From: Calditrichia bacterium
Lineage (GTDB): Bacteria; Calditrichota; Calditrichia; JAJRVZ01
DNA length: 5,259 nt
NCBI GenBank assembly: GCA_030634505.1
Contig: DAOWAQ010000161.1
Span: forward strand, 1-5,259
Direction of reading: 5' to 3'
Of this stretch, positions 1-5,259 are shown one piece after another. Each line of letters starts with the position of its first letter. Within the stretch, counting starts at the first letter, position 1. The position numbers and the translations under genes are program-made. The notes beneath the pieces were generated by a model. The model was not told the origin of the DNA. It ran no database searches and saw nothing but the letters and a program-made list of their open reading frames with translations.

Positions 1-282
1 ATAACCCCATTGGTATTCTTTAAATCAAAAAAGAATATTAAACAAATACCAAAGAATTTAAAATCGCTAATTCCTGTCGGAATATTTCATGGTTTAATGA
101 TTATTTTTCATATGATTGCCCTTAGTATGACATTAGTAGCGTATTTAATATCAATAAAGCGGACTAGTGCAATTATTAGTGTTTTGTTTGGAGTAGTTAT
201 ATTTAAAGAAAAAGGATTGAAGGAAAGAATTTTAGGAGCTATAATTATGATAATCGGAGTATTATTTATAATGCTCTTTTAA
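1..282 (+). CDS. EamA/DMT-family inner-membrane transporter, C-terminal fragment
   Basis: This is the 3' end of a gene that begins before the window. The frame is open from base 1, so the TTG at base 10 is an internal Leu codon rather than a start. The 93 visible residues are very hydrophobic, with likely membrane segments near residues 24-43, 45-68 and 77-93. The pattern in the middle (Ala-Tyr, then Ile-Lys-Arg-Thr-Ser, then a Leu-Phe-Gly turn and Phe-Lys-Glu-Lys, followed by Arg, Gly-Ala and a terminal hydrophobic helix) is the characteristic end of the second EamA repeat of drug/metabolite transporters. Family members are usually near 280-300 residues with ten membrane helices, so about two thirds is missing. 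They are inner-membrane exporters or importers of small metabolites, and no substrate can be inferred from this fragment. The gene converges on the reverse-strand LeuD-like gene, and the 147-base gap between them holds only the hairpin at 356-381. Confidence 0.85.
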   Translation: MTPLVFFKSKKNIKQIPKNLKSLIPVGIFHGLMIIFHMIALSMTLVAYLISIKRTSAIISVLFGVVIFKEKGLKERILGAIIMIIGVLFIMLF

Positions 283-355
283 TTAGACAAGAAAAATACC
301 CGTTTTAGAAATAAACTACACCAACTAAAGTGTCCTTGATATGTTTAAACTTAAC

Positions 356-381
356 AAGCCGCCTCAAAACTGAGACGACTT
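356..381 (-). terminator. Probable intrinsic terminator of the LeuD-like gene
   Basis: Read on the reverse strand this is an 11-base-pair stem, AAGTCGTCTCA / TGAGGCGGCTT, closed by a four-base GTTT loop. All positions pair if two G-U wobbles are allowed. It begins about 50 bases after the stop of the reverse-strand gene. On the forward strand the two wobbles become A-C mismatches, so the structure favours the reverse transcript and is at best a weak terminator for the upstream transporter gene. The tail after the stem (GTTAAGTTTAAAC) is only moderately U-rich, which lowers certainty. Confidence 0.6.
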
Positions 382-429
382 CTTCTGTTCACAAAACTAC
401 AATAGTGAAAATCAAAAAAATAATTTATG

Positions 430-957
430 CTATTCTGATAAATAATCTACGACTTCTTCCTGTTGATTTAAATTTCCAATACCATCCCATATATCGTGTA
501 AATTTTCAACATCATCTTTCCCGTTTTCGAAACTTTCTCTGTTATAATCACTCATTTCAAAATATTCCTTTTCTCCCGTATCAATTATCATTACTTCCTG
601 ACCTTTCAAATCAACAAATAACTTGATATCGGAAACCTTACTTGCGTTCATTATTTTATCAAGAAAATTCCTGGAAACTTCAATAGTTAATATGCCATAA
701 TTAATGGCTTTAGCACTAAATATTTTAGTAAATACATCAGAAATAACTATTCCAAATCCCATCTCATGAATTGATTTAACGAGCTGATCATAATTTGAAA
801 CCTTGTCACAATCCACATCTACAACAAGAATATTTTCTTTATTGCCAGGCGTTGCTTTTACAATGTTAATGTCCAGGGTTTCCTGATCACTTTTTTTTAC
901 ATCTTTTGCTATTGCTAATACTCCGGAGGTTAAAGTAGATACTTTTGAGACACTCAT
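430..957 (-). CDS. LeuD-like (3-isopropylmalate dehydratase small subunit-like) swivel-domain protein lacking the catalytic loop
   Basis: With the ATG at 957 the protein is 175 residues. From residue 43 to the end it follows the aconitase/LeuD swivel-domain plan: a hydrophobic strand (Ile-Leu-Val-Val, 43-46), a loop, a helix ending in Gly-Phe (67-68), the strand and turn of the VI-x-x-x-F-x-x-IF type (70-80), the Ala-Ile-Asn-x-Gly-Ile-Leu segment (84-90), and Val-Asp-Leu-x-x-Gln-Glu-Val (115-122). It also aligns at the C-terminal end with remembered E. coli LeuD. The family's Gly-Cys-Gly-Ser-Ser-Arg-Glu substrate-binding loop is absent; the gap-free equivalent (51-57) reads Asp-Lys-Val-Ser-Asn-Tyr-Asp. 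The N-terminal Asp-Thr-Asp motif is also missing. No LeuC-like large subunit or leucine gene is nearby, so a leucine-synthesis role is unlikely. I infer a non-catalytic or repurposed, probably cytoplasmic protein. The frame extends upstream to a TTG at 1023, but that codon overlaps a promoter -7 box, so the ATG is preferred. Confidence 0.7.
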   Translation of the reverse strand: MSVSKVSTLTSGVLAIAKDVKKSDQETLDINIVKATPGNKENILVVDVDCDKVSNYDQLVKSIHEMGFGIVISDVFTKIFSAKAINYGILTIEVSRNFLDKIMNASKVSDIKLFVDLKGQEVMIIDTGEKEYFEMSDYNRESFENGKDDVENLHDIWDGIGNLNQQEEVVDYLSE

Positions 958-1020
958 GATAATAAGATTTGAATTTTCAATTTTTTCTTTACATTTGTTA
1001 TTAAGTCCATAAAAACTAAC

Positions 1021-1028
1021 CAAAAATA
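1021..1028 (-). promoter_or_regulatory. Bacteroidota -7 promoter box for the LeuD-like gene
   Basis: On the reverse strand these bases read TATTTTTG, an exact match to the Bacteroidota primary-sigma -7 consensus TAnnTTTG. It would start transcription near base 1015, giving a leader of just under 60 bases before the ATG at 957. The -33 element is poor: the nearest TTTG on this strand (1056-1053) lies 24 bases upstream, against the usual 19-21. The A-rich leader has no Shine-Dalgarno sequence, as expected for the phylum. Confidence 0.45.
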
Positions 1029-1163
1029 TTTTTTGTACGCTTTGTTAAAAAACAAAATATTTCGTTATTTACGATGTCTATTTACAAAACCATTAAAAAG
1101 ATTAAAGAAGTAATTAATTGAACTCTAGAACTTAACATTTTATATTACTAAAAAAGAATTACA

Positions 1164-2720
1164 ATGCCCAACAAAAATACCGACTCTTTATTTCAATTAA
1201 TAAAATCGCTCACTAAAGCCGAAAAACGGTACTTCAAAATACATGTTAATAAGCAAATAGCGGGCGAGGATACAAAGTTTTTAAAACTTTTTGATTTAAT
1301 CGATAAACAAAAAAATTATGACGAATCAAAAATCCTGGAAAAGGAAAAAACAATAAAAAGTCAGCAGTTATCAAATTTGAAAGCTCATTTATATAAACAA
1401 ATTCTACAAAACCTGCGAAATTTAAATTCTGATGAAGATCTGGATTTACGTATTCGCGAATTAATTGATCATTCAACAATTTTATACAACAAATGTCTTT
1501 TTGAACAGTGTATTCGAATGCTTGAAAAAGCAAAACAAATGGCTGAGAAATATGATAAAAATATTCTTTTGCTAGAAATTACTGAATTTGAAAAACGACT
1601 TGTTACAAAATTCATCAGAACAAATATTGAAGATAAAGTTAGCTTGTTGATTAAAGCATCGGACGAAATTAATGATCAAATAAAAAACATAAGCACGTTT
1701 TCAAATCTGACCATTAAGCTTTACTCCTTTTATCTTAAAATTGGATTTTTACGTAATCACAAAGATTTTGAGCTGGTTAACAGCTTCCTTTACTCAACAC
1801 TGCCGGTTTTCCAGGAAGACAAACTTTCTTTTGACGAAAAAATGTATTTATACAATTCCTTTGTGGGATATTATTTCTTTATTCAGGATTTTGAACGTGG
1901 TTATGAATATGCAAAAAAATGGGTTAACCTTTTTACTGATAACAGTAATTTGCGTGTTCCGAAAATTGAAATGTATATAAAAGCCTTGATTAATCTTTTA
2001 GTTTCACAATCAAAATTGCATAAATACGAAGAATTTAAATCAACCATACAAAAACTGGATACCGTCGAAAGTATGGCAGAACTGAAATGGACTGAAAATA
2101 TCAGATTGCATCTTTTTAAATATTCAGCTACACACAGAATAAATCGCTACTTTATGCTTGGGGAATTTACCGAAGGATCTGAAATAATACCGGAAATATC
2201 AGAAAGTCTGGAGAACTTTGAGCATTTACTCGACACACATTATATTATTATATTTTACTACAAATTTGCATGTATGTATTTTGGTAATTGTGAATATCAA
2301 AAAGCTGTATTCTGGTTAAATAAAATAATCAATATGAAAGATGTTGATCTGAGATCTGACATACACAGTTTTGCCAGAATACTTAACTTAATAAGTCATT
2401 ATGAATTAGGTAATCTGGATTTAGTTGACTATTACATTCGATCAACATACCGGTTTCTTATAAAGAAAAACGATTTGCATTTATTCCAGAAAATCATAAT
2501 GAAATTTGTACGAAAATTAAGTTCTATTACAAGAGATCAATTAATTGATGCATTTGGAGATCTAAGAGAACAGCTATTACCATTAAATGAAAAATTCTAT
2601 GATCGAAGACCATTCATTTATTTTGATATTATTTCGTGGCTGGAAAGTAAAATAGAAACAAGAGATATACAGGAAATAATACATGAAAAAGCGATGAAGA
2701 AAATAAACAATAATATTTAA
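1164..2720 (+). CDS. Large alpha-helical TPR-like protein of unknown function
   Basis: This 518-residue protein has no signal peptide or membrane segment, so it is probably cytoplasmic. The N-terminal 90 residues form a charged helical module containing Ser-Leu-Thr-Lys-Ala-Glu-Lys-Arg-Tyr-Phe-Lys (15-25) and a Lys/Gln-rich helix (60-85). From memory, a similar opening occurs in uncharacterised TPR-like proteins of Bacteroidota. The remainder is almost entirely helical, with degenerate tetratricopeptide-like helix pairs near residues 104-130, 228-257, 362-392 and 400-432. These show the spaced Tyr/Leu, small residue and Ala-x-x-x-Tyr/Leu pattern of scaffold repeats. No catalytic motif or DNA-binding helix-turn-helix is evident, so a protein-interaction role is an inference only. 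The ATG at 1164 has an A-rich leader without a Shine-Dalgarno site. The gene is divergent from the LeuD-like gene and 63 bases upstream of the transpeptidase gene, with which it could be co-transcribed. Confidence 0.85.
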   Translation: MPNKNTDSLFQLIKSLTKAEKRYFKIHVNKQIAGEDTKFLKLFDLIDKQKNYDESKILEKEKTIKSQQLSNLKAHLYKQILQNLRNLNSDEDLDLRIRELIDHSTILYNKCLFEQCIRMLEKAKQMAEKYDKNILLLEITEFEKRLVTKFIRTNIEDKVSLLIKASDEINDQIKNISTFSNLTIKLYSFYLKIGFLRNHKDFELVNSFLYSTLPVFQEDKLSFDEKMYLYNSFVGYYFFIQDFERGYEYAKKWVNLFTDNSNLRVPKIEMYIKALINLLVSQSKLHKYEEFKSTIQKLDTVESMAELKWTENIRLHLFKYSATHRINRYFMLGEFTEGSEIIPEISESLENFEHLLDTHYIIIFYYKFACMYFGNCEYQKAVFWLNKIINMKDVDLRSDIHSFARILNLISHYELGNLDLVDYYIRSTYRFLIKKNDLHLFQKIIMKFVRKLSSITRDQLIDAFGDLREQLLPLNEKFYDRRPFIYFDIISWLESKIETRDIQEIIHEKAMKKINNNI

Positions 2721-2734
2721 ACTATTATTTTTTT
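2705..2734 (+). terminator. Weak AT-only hairpin with T run after the TPR-like gene
   Basis: The stem AATAATA (2709-2715) pairs with TATTATT (2723-2729) across a seven-base loop. Three more A-T pairs form beyond one mismatch, and the right arm runs into a T tract ending at 2734. It overlaps the stop codon of the TPR-like gene. A stem with no G-C pairs is weak, and such matches arise easily in DNA this AT-rich, so it may only attenuate transcription into the transpeptidase gene or do nothing. Confidence 0.2.
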
Positions 2735-2783
2735 AACGTGTCAAAGTAAGAGGACAAATTCCTATTACTCAAAAATTATTATT

Positions 2784-4475
2784 ATGAAAAAACTAACTGG
2801 CTTTATATTAATTACATTTTTAAGCATAAATATAATGTGTGCACAAGATCGAATTACAGGCAAAGCATTTGCATCTCGTTCCGAAGTAATTGCTAAACAT
2901 GGAATGGCAGCTACAAGTCAACCTTTAGCTACGCAAGTTGCATTAGATATTTTAAAAAAAGGTGGTAATGCTATAGATGCTGCAATTGCAGCGAATGCAA
3001 CTCTAGGCTTAATGGAACCAACCGGAAATGGAATGGGAGGCGATTTGTTTGCTATTATCTGGGATGCAAAAACTCAGAAATTATATGGTTTAAATGCAAG
3101 CGGACGTTCTCCAAAATCTCTCACACTAGACTTTTTTAAAGAAAACGGACATGAAAAAATTCCGTCACATGGTCCACTTCCCGTTTCTGTTCCTGGTTGT
3201 GTTGATGGCTGGTTTGAAATGCATGAGAAGTTTGGATCAATGAAAATGACTGAAATTCTTAATCCGGCAATTACCTATGCCCGTGAAGGATTTCCTGTTA
3301 GTGAATTAATTGCATATTACTGGGATCTCAGTGTTCCACGACTGGAAGAATTTCCAAATTTTACTGAAACCTTCACGATAAATGGGAAAGCTCCGGCGAA
3401 AGGCGAAATCTTTAAAAATCCAAATCTGGCAAATTCACTTGAAAAAATTGCCAAAGGAGGACGTGATGTTTTTTATAAAGGAGAAATTGCAAAAGAAATT
3501 GACCGTTATATGAAAGAAATGGGAGGTTTCTTATCTTATGAAGATTTAGCAAATCACAAATCAGAGTGGATTGAACCTATTTCTACTAATTATCGGGGAT
3601 ATGATGTGTGGGAGTTGCCACCAAACGGGCAGGGAACTGCAGCACTTCAAATTTTAAATATTCTGGAAGGTTATGATATAGCTACAATGGGATTCGGAAG
3701 CACTGAATATATTCACACATTTACTGAAGCTAAGAAATTGGCTTTCGAAGACAGAGCAAAATATTATTCCGATATGGATTTTAATAATATTCCGGTAGAA
3801 GAACTAATTTCGAAAGAATATTCAAATGAAAGAAGAAAGCTTATAAACCCGGATCGGGCAGCAAGAGAATATCCTGCCGGTGAACTTGAACAGGGAAATA
3901 CAATTTATTTGACCGTTGCTGATCAGTATGGCAATATGGTTTCGTTAATACAAAGTAATTACCGCGGAATGGGTTCAGGAATGACACCAAAAGGGTTAGG
4001 ATTTATTTTACAGGATCGTGGTGAGCTTTTTAGCTTAGACGAGAATCATATGAATTGTTATGCTCCCGGCAAAAGACCTTTCCATACAATAATACCTGCT
4101 TTTGTTACAAAAGATGGAAAACCATTTATGAGTTTTGGCGTAATGGGTGGATCAATGCAACCACAAGGCCATGCACAAATTGTAATTAATATGGTAGATT
4201 TTGGAATGAATCTACAGGAAGCCGGCGATGCTATTAGAATAAGGCATGGCGGAAGTTCGCAACCAACCGGTAAAATTATGACTGATGGAGGAACTTTGTA
4301 TCTTGAATCCGGAATTGATTATGAAGTTATTCGTGAGTTAATGAAAAAAGGTCATAAAATTATGTTTGATCTTGGTGGTTATGGTGGATATCAGGCTATA
4401 ATGTATGATGCTGAAAATGGAGTTTATTATGGTGCATCAGAATCCAGGAAAGACGGACAAGCATCCGGATACTAA
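2784..4475 (+). CDS. ggt: Exported gamma-glutamyltranspeptidase-family Ntn hydrolase (non-canonical subfamily)
   Basis: The 563-residue product has the full gamma-glutamyltranspeptidase fold. Residues 1-20 are a signal peptide (Lys-Lys, hydrophobic core, Met-Cys-Ala before Gln21). The large-subunit signature Gly-Gly-Asn-Ala-x-Asp-Ala-Ala is at 60-67, followed by a Gly-Asn-Gly-Met-Gly-Gly-Asp motif at 81-87. Family members cleave themselves before a Thr that becomes the N-terminal nucleophile. Here that is Thr373 in Gly-Asn-Thr-Ile-Tyr, giving subunits of about 352 and 191 residues. The oxyanion-hole glycines are Gly455-Gly456, and the protein ends in the usual Gly-Ala-Ser-Glu-x-Arg...Gly-Tyr motif. 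It should act in the periplasm, hydrolysing or transferring gamma-glutamyl or related amide groups. Residues that hold the gamma-glutamyl group in E. coli are mostly replaced, as in YwrD-like or acylase-like members, so glutathione may not be the substrate. The Cys19 context lacks a good lipobox. The gene is intact and of normal length. Confidence 0.93.
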   Translation: MKKLTGFILITFLSINIMCAQDRITGKAFASRSEVIAKHGMAATSQPLATQVALDILKKGGNAIDAAIAANATLGLMEPTGNGMGGDLFAIIWDAKTQKLYGLNASGRSPKSLTLDFFKENGHEKIPSHGPLPVSVPGCVDGWFEMHEKFGSMKMTEILNPAITYAREGFPVSELIAYYWDLSVPRLEEFPNFTETFTINGKAPAKGEIFKNPNLANSLEKIAKGGRDVFYKGEIAKEIDRYMKEMGGFLSYEDLANHKSEWIEPISTNYRGYDVWELPPNGQGTAALQILNILEGYDIATMGFGSTEYIHTFTEAKKLAFEDRAKYYSDMDFNNIPVEELISKEYSNERRKLINPDRAAREYPAGELEQGNTIYLTVADQYGNMVSLIQSNYRGMGSGMTPKGLGFILQDRGELFSLDENHMNCYAPGKRPFHTIIPAFVTKDGKPFMSFGVMGGSMQPQGHAQIVINMVDFGMNLQEAGDAIRIRHGGSSQPTGKIMTDGGTLYLESGIDYEVIRELMKKGHKIMFDLGGYGGYQAIMYDAENGVYYGASESRKDGQASGY

Positions 4476-4521
4476 TGAAAAATGAATAATTAATAATTCA
4501 AAATTGTAATTTATATTTACT

Positions 4522-4570
4522 GAATTCTGATTCCTGTATACTGGTTTCAGAATTCTTTACTTTTTTACTT
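4522..4570 (+). terminator. Probable terminator after the transpeptidase gene
   Basis: A perfect nine-base inverted repeat, GAATTCTGA (4522-4530) and TCAGAATTC (4547-4555), is followed by a T-rich stretch containing six consecutive T residues. The 16-base interior is itself partly self-complementary (CC-T-GTATAC-T-GG, 4533-4544), so the hairpin can extend past a pair of T-T mismatches. It lies 46 bases after the stop at 4475 and before the nitroreductase gene, consistent with separating two transcripts. The AT-rich stem and long interior make the efficiency uncertain, and an operator palindrome for the nitroreductase gene is an alternative reading. Confidence 0.5.
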
Positions 4571-4588
4571 ATAATCAAATATAAAACC

Positions 4589-5140
4589 ATGATTAACGGC
4601 ACAGATTTACTTGAATTAATTAACTATCGTCAAAGTGATAGAGCATATCTAAATACTCCAATTGAAAAAGAAAAACTTGAAAGAGTACTGGAAGCAGGAA
4701 GATTAGCGCCATCGGCATGCAATGCTCAACCATGGAAGTTTATTGTGGTAGATCAGTTGGAACTGAAAAACAAAATTGCTGATTGTACTTCAAGTAAAGT
4801 TTTAGGTATAAACCATTTTACGAAACAGGCTCCGGTTCACCTTGTAATTGTTGAAGAAAGAGCAAATTTCACATCAAATGCCGGCAGTGTAATTAAAAAC
4901 AAGCAATTCCCTTTGATTGATATTGGAATTGCCGCTGAACATATATGTTTGCAGGCAGCAGCAGAAGAACTGGGAACCTGCATGATTGGTTGGTTTGATG
5001 AAGCTAGAGTAAAAAAGTTATTAAATATACCCAAATCAAAAAGAGTTCCATTAATTATTGCAATGGGTTATCCTGCAAAAGAAACACGCGAAAAACACAG
5101 AAAAAGCACAGATAAAATTATCAGTTATAATAGTTTTTAA
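4589..5140 (+). CDS. Nitroreductase-family FMN-dependent oxidoreductase
   Basis: This 183-residue single-domain protein matches the short nitroreductase family. Arg14-Gln-Ser-Asp-Arg18 corresponds to the FMN-phosphate-binding Arg-x-Ser-x-Arg motif. Ala40-Pro-Ser-Ala-Cys-Asn-Ala-Gln-Pro-Trp49 is the conserved FMN-contacting segment. Asp111-Ile-Gly with the following Ala-rich helix (112-129) and Gly129-Thr...Ile-Gly (133-134) form the dimer and flavin core, and a basic tail (167-172) ends the fold. Family members are cytoplasmic homodimers that use NAD(P)H to reduce nitro compounds, quinones or other acceptors; the physiological substrate cannot be read from sequence. There is no ferredoxin domain or extra membrane segment. 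The ATG at 4589 has an A-rich leader without a Shine-Dalgarno site. A hairpin separates the gene from the upstream transpeptidase, so it is probably transcribed alone. I did not find a convincing promoter box in the 113-base leader. Confidence 0.92.
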   Translation: MINGTDLLELINYRQSDRAYLNTPIEKEKLERVLEAGRLAPSACNAQPWKFIVVDQLELKNKIADCTSSKVLGINHFTKQAPVHLVIVEERANFTSNAGSVIKNKQFPLIDIGIAAEHICLQAAAEELGTCMIGWFDEARVKKLLNIPKSKRVPLIIAMGYPAKETREKHRKSTDKIISYNSF

Positions 5141-5164
5141 ATTTTGATATCTGTATTTCTGCAC

Positions 5165-5182
5165 GTCGGCCGACAGGCCGGC
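5165..5182. repeat. Compact GC-rich hairpin, possible dispersed palindromic repeat
   Basis: GTCGGCC (5165-5171) and GGCCGGC (5176-5182) form a seven-pair stem, one pair being a G-U wobble, around a GACA loop. The left part, GTCGGCCGAC (5165-5174), is also a perfect ten-base palindrome on its own. The element is far richer in G+C than the DNA around it and sits 24 bases after the nitroreductase stop. No T tract follows on either strand, so it is not a textbook intrinsic terminator. A REP-like repeat or a protein-binding palindrome fits better, but copies elsewhere cannot be seen from this window. Confidence 0.5.
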
Positions 5183-5259
5183 ACTAAACTATATTAACCT
5201 CTATATCCAACTCAATATCAAATAAAACGATTATTGACTGCTGAATATTACGAGCCAAA

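Noticed and set aside
330..626. Forward open frame of 98 codons.
   Set aside because: It overlaps the end of the LeuD-like gene on the opposite strand, crosses its terminator hairpin, and has no family resemblance or plausible domain pattern.
1041..1148. Possible promoters for the TPR-like gene: TTTG (1041-1044) with TATTTACG (1066-1073) at 21-base spacing, and TTG (1118-1120) with TATATTAC (1141-1148) at 20-base spacing.
   Set aside because: The spacings are acceptable, but each -7 box matches only four of the six defined positions. In DNA this AT-rich, that is not enough to call a site.
1246..1533. Reverse open frame of 95 codons inside the TPR-like gene.
   Set aside because: It is antisense to a strong coding frame and shows no recognisable protein features.
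1741..1980. Forward open frame of 79 codons in another frame of the TPR-like gene.
   Set aside because: It lies wholly within a convincing gene and appears to be a by-product of AT-rich codon use.
4512..4519. TATATTTA as a -7 box for the nitroreductase gene.
   Set aside because: It lacks the final G, has no TTTG at the right distance upstream, and lies before the likely terminator hairpin.
4837..5034. Reverse open frame of 65 codons inside the nitroreductase gene.
   Set aside because: It is antisense to a clearly recognised nitroreductase and has no independent support.
5184..5259. Possible 3' end of a reverse-strand gene entering from beyond the window: 24 open codons ending in TAG at 5186-5184.
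   Set aside because: A run this short is easily open by chance, and the residues match no family I recognise. Sequence beyond the right edge would settle it.

Overview
The window looks like ordinary chromosomal sequence from a member of the Bacteroidota, most likely an environmental Bacteroidales/Marinilabiliales-type organism (the rank below phylum is a guess). The evidence is strongly AT-rich DNA, A-rich leaders with no Shine-Dalgarno sequence before any start codon, an exact TAnnTTTG-type -7 box, a signal peptide ending in the Bacteroidota-style A/Gln cleavage site, and a large helical protein of a type I associate with this phylum.

Layout: bases 1-282 hold the 3' end of a forward EamA/DMT-type membrane transporter, cut by the window edge. 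It converges on a reverse-strand gene (957 to 430) whose protein resembles the small subunit of 3-isopropylmalate dehydratase (LeuD, aconitase swivel domain) but has lost the family's catalytic loop. A hairpin between the two (356-381) is better formed in the RNA of the reverse gene and is its likely terminator. About 200 bases of divergent spacer (958-1163) carry a Bacteroidota -7 box for the reverse gene. This box rules against a TTG start at 1023 and favours the ATG at 957.

Forward of the spacer are a 518-residue helical TPR-like cytoplasmic protein of unknown function (1164-2720), an exported gamma-glutamyltranspeptidase-family enzyme (2784-4475), and a single-domain FMN nitroreductase (4589-5140). 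The 63-base gap between the TPR-like gene and the transpeptidase allows co-transcription. The 113-base gap before the nitroreductase contains a hairpin and T-rich run that probably ends the first transcript. A compact GC-rich hairpin (5165-5182), unlike the surrounding DNA, lies after the nitroreductase.

I see no tRNA, rRNA, CRISPR array, insertion sequence or phage gene. The genes do not form an obvious pathway. The two points most worth following are the LeuD-like protein without an active-site loop and the transpeptidase whose gamma-glutamyl-binding residues are nearly all replaced.
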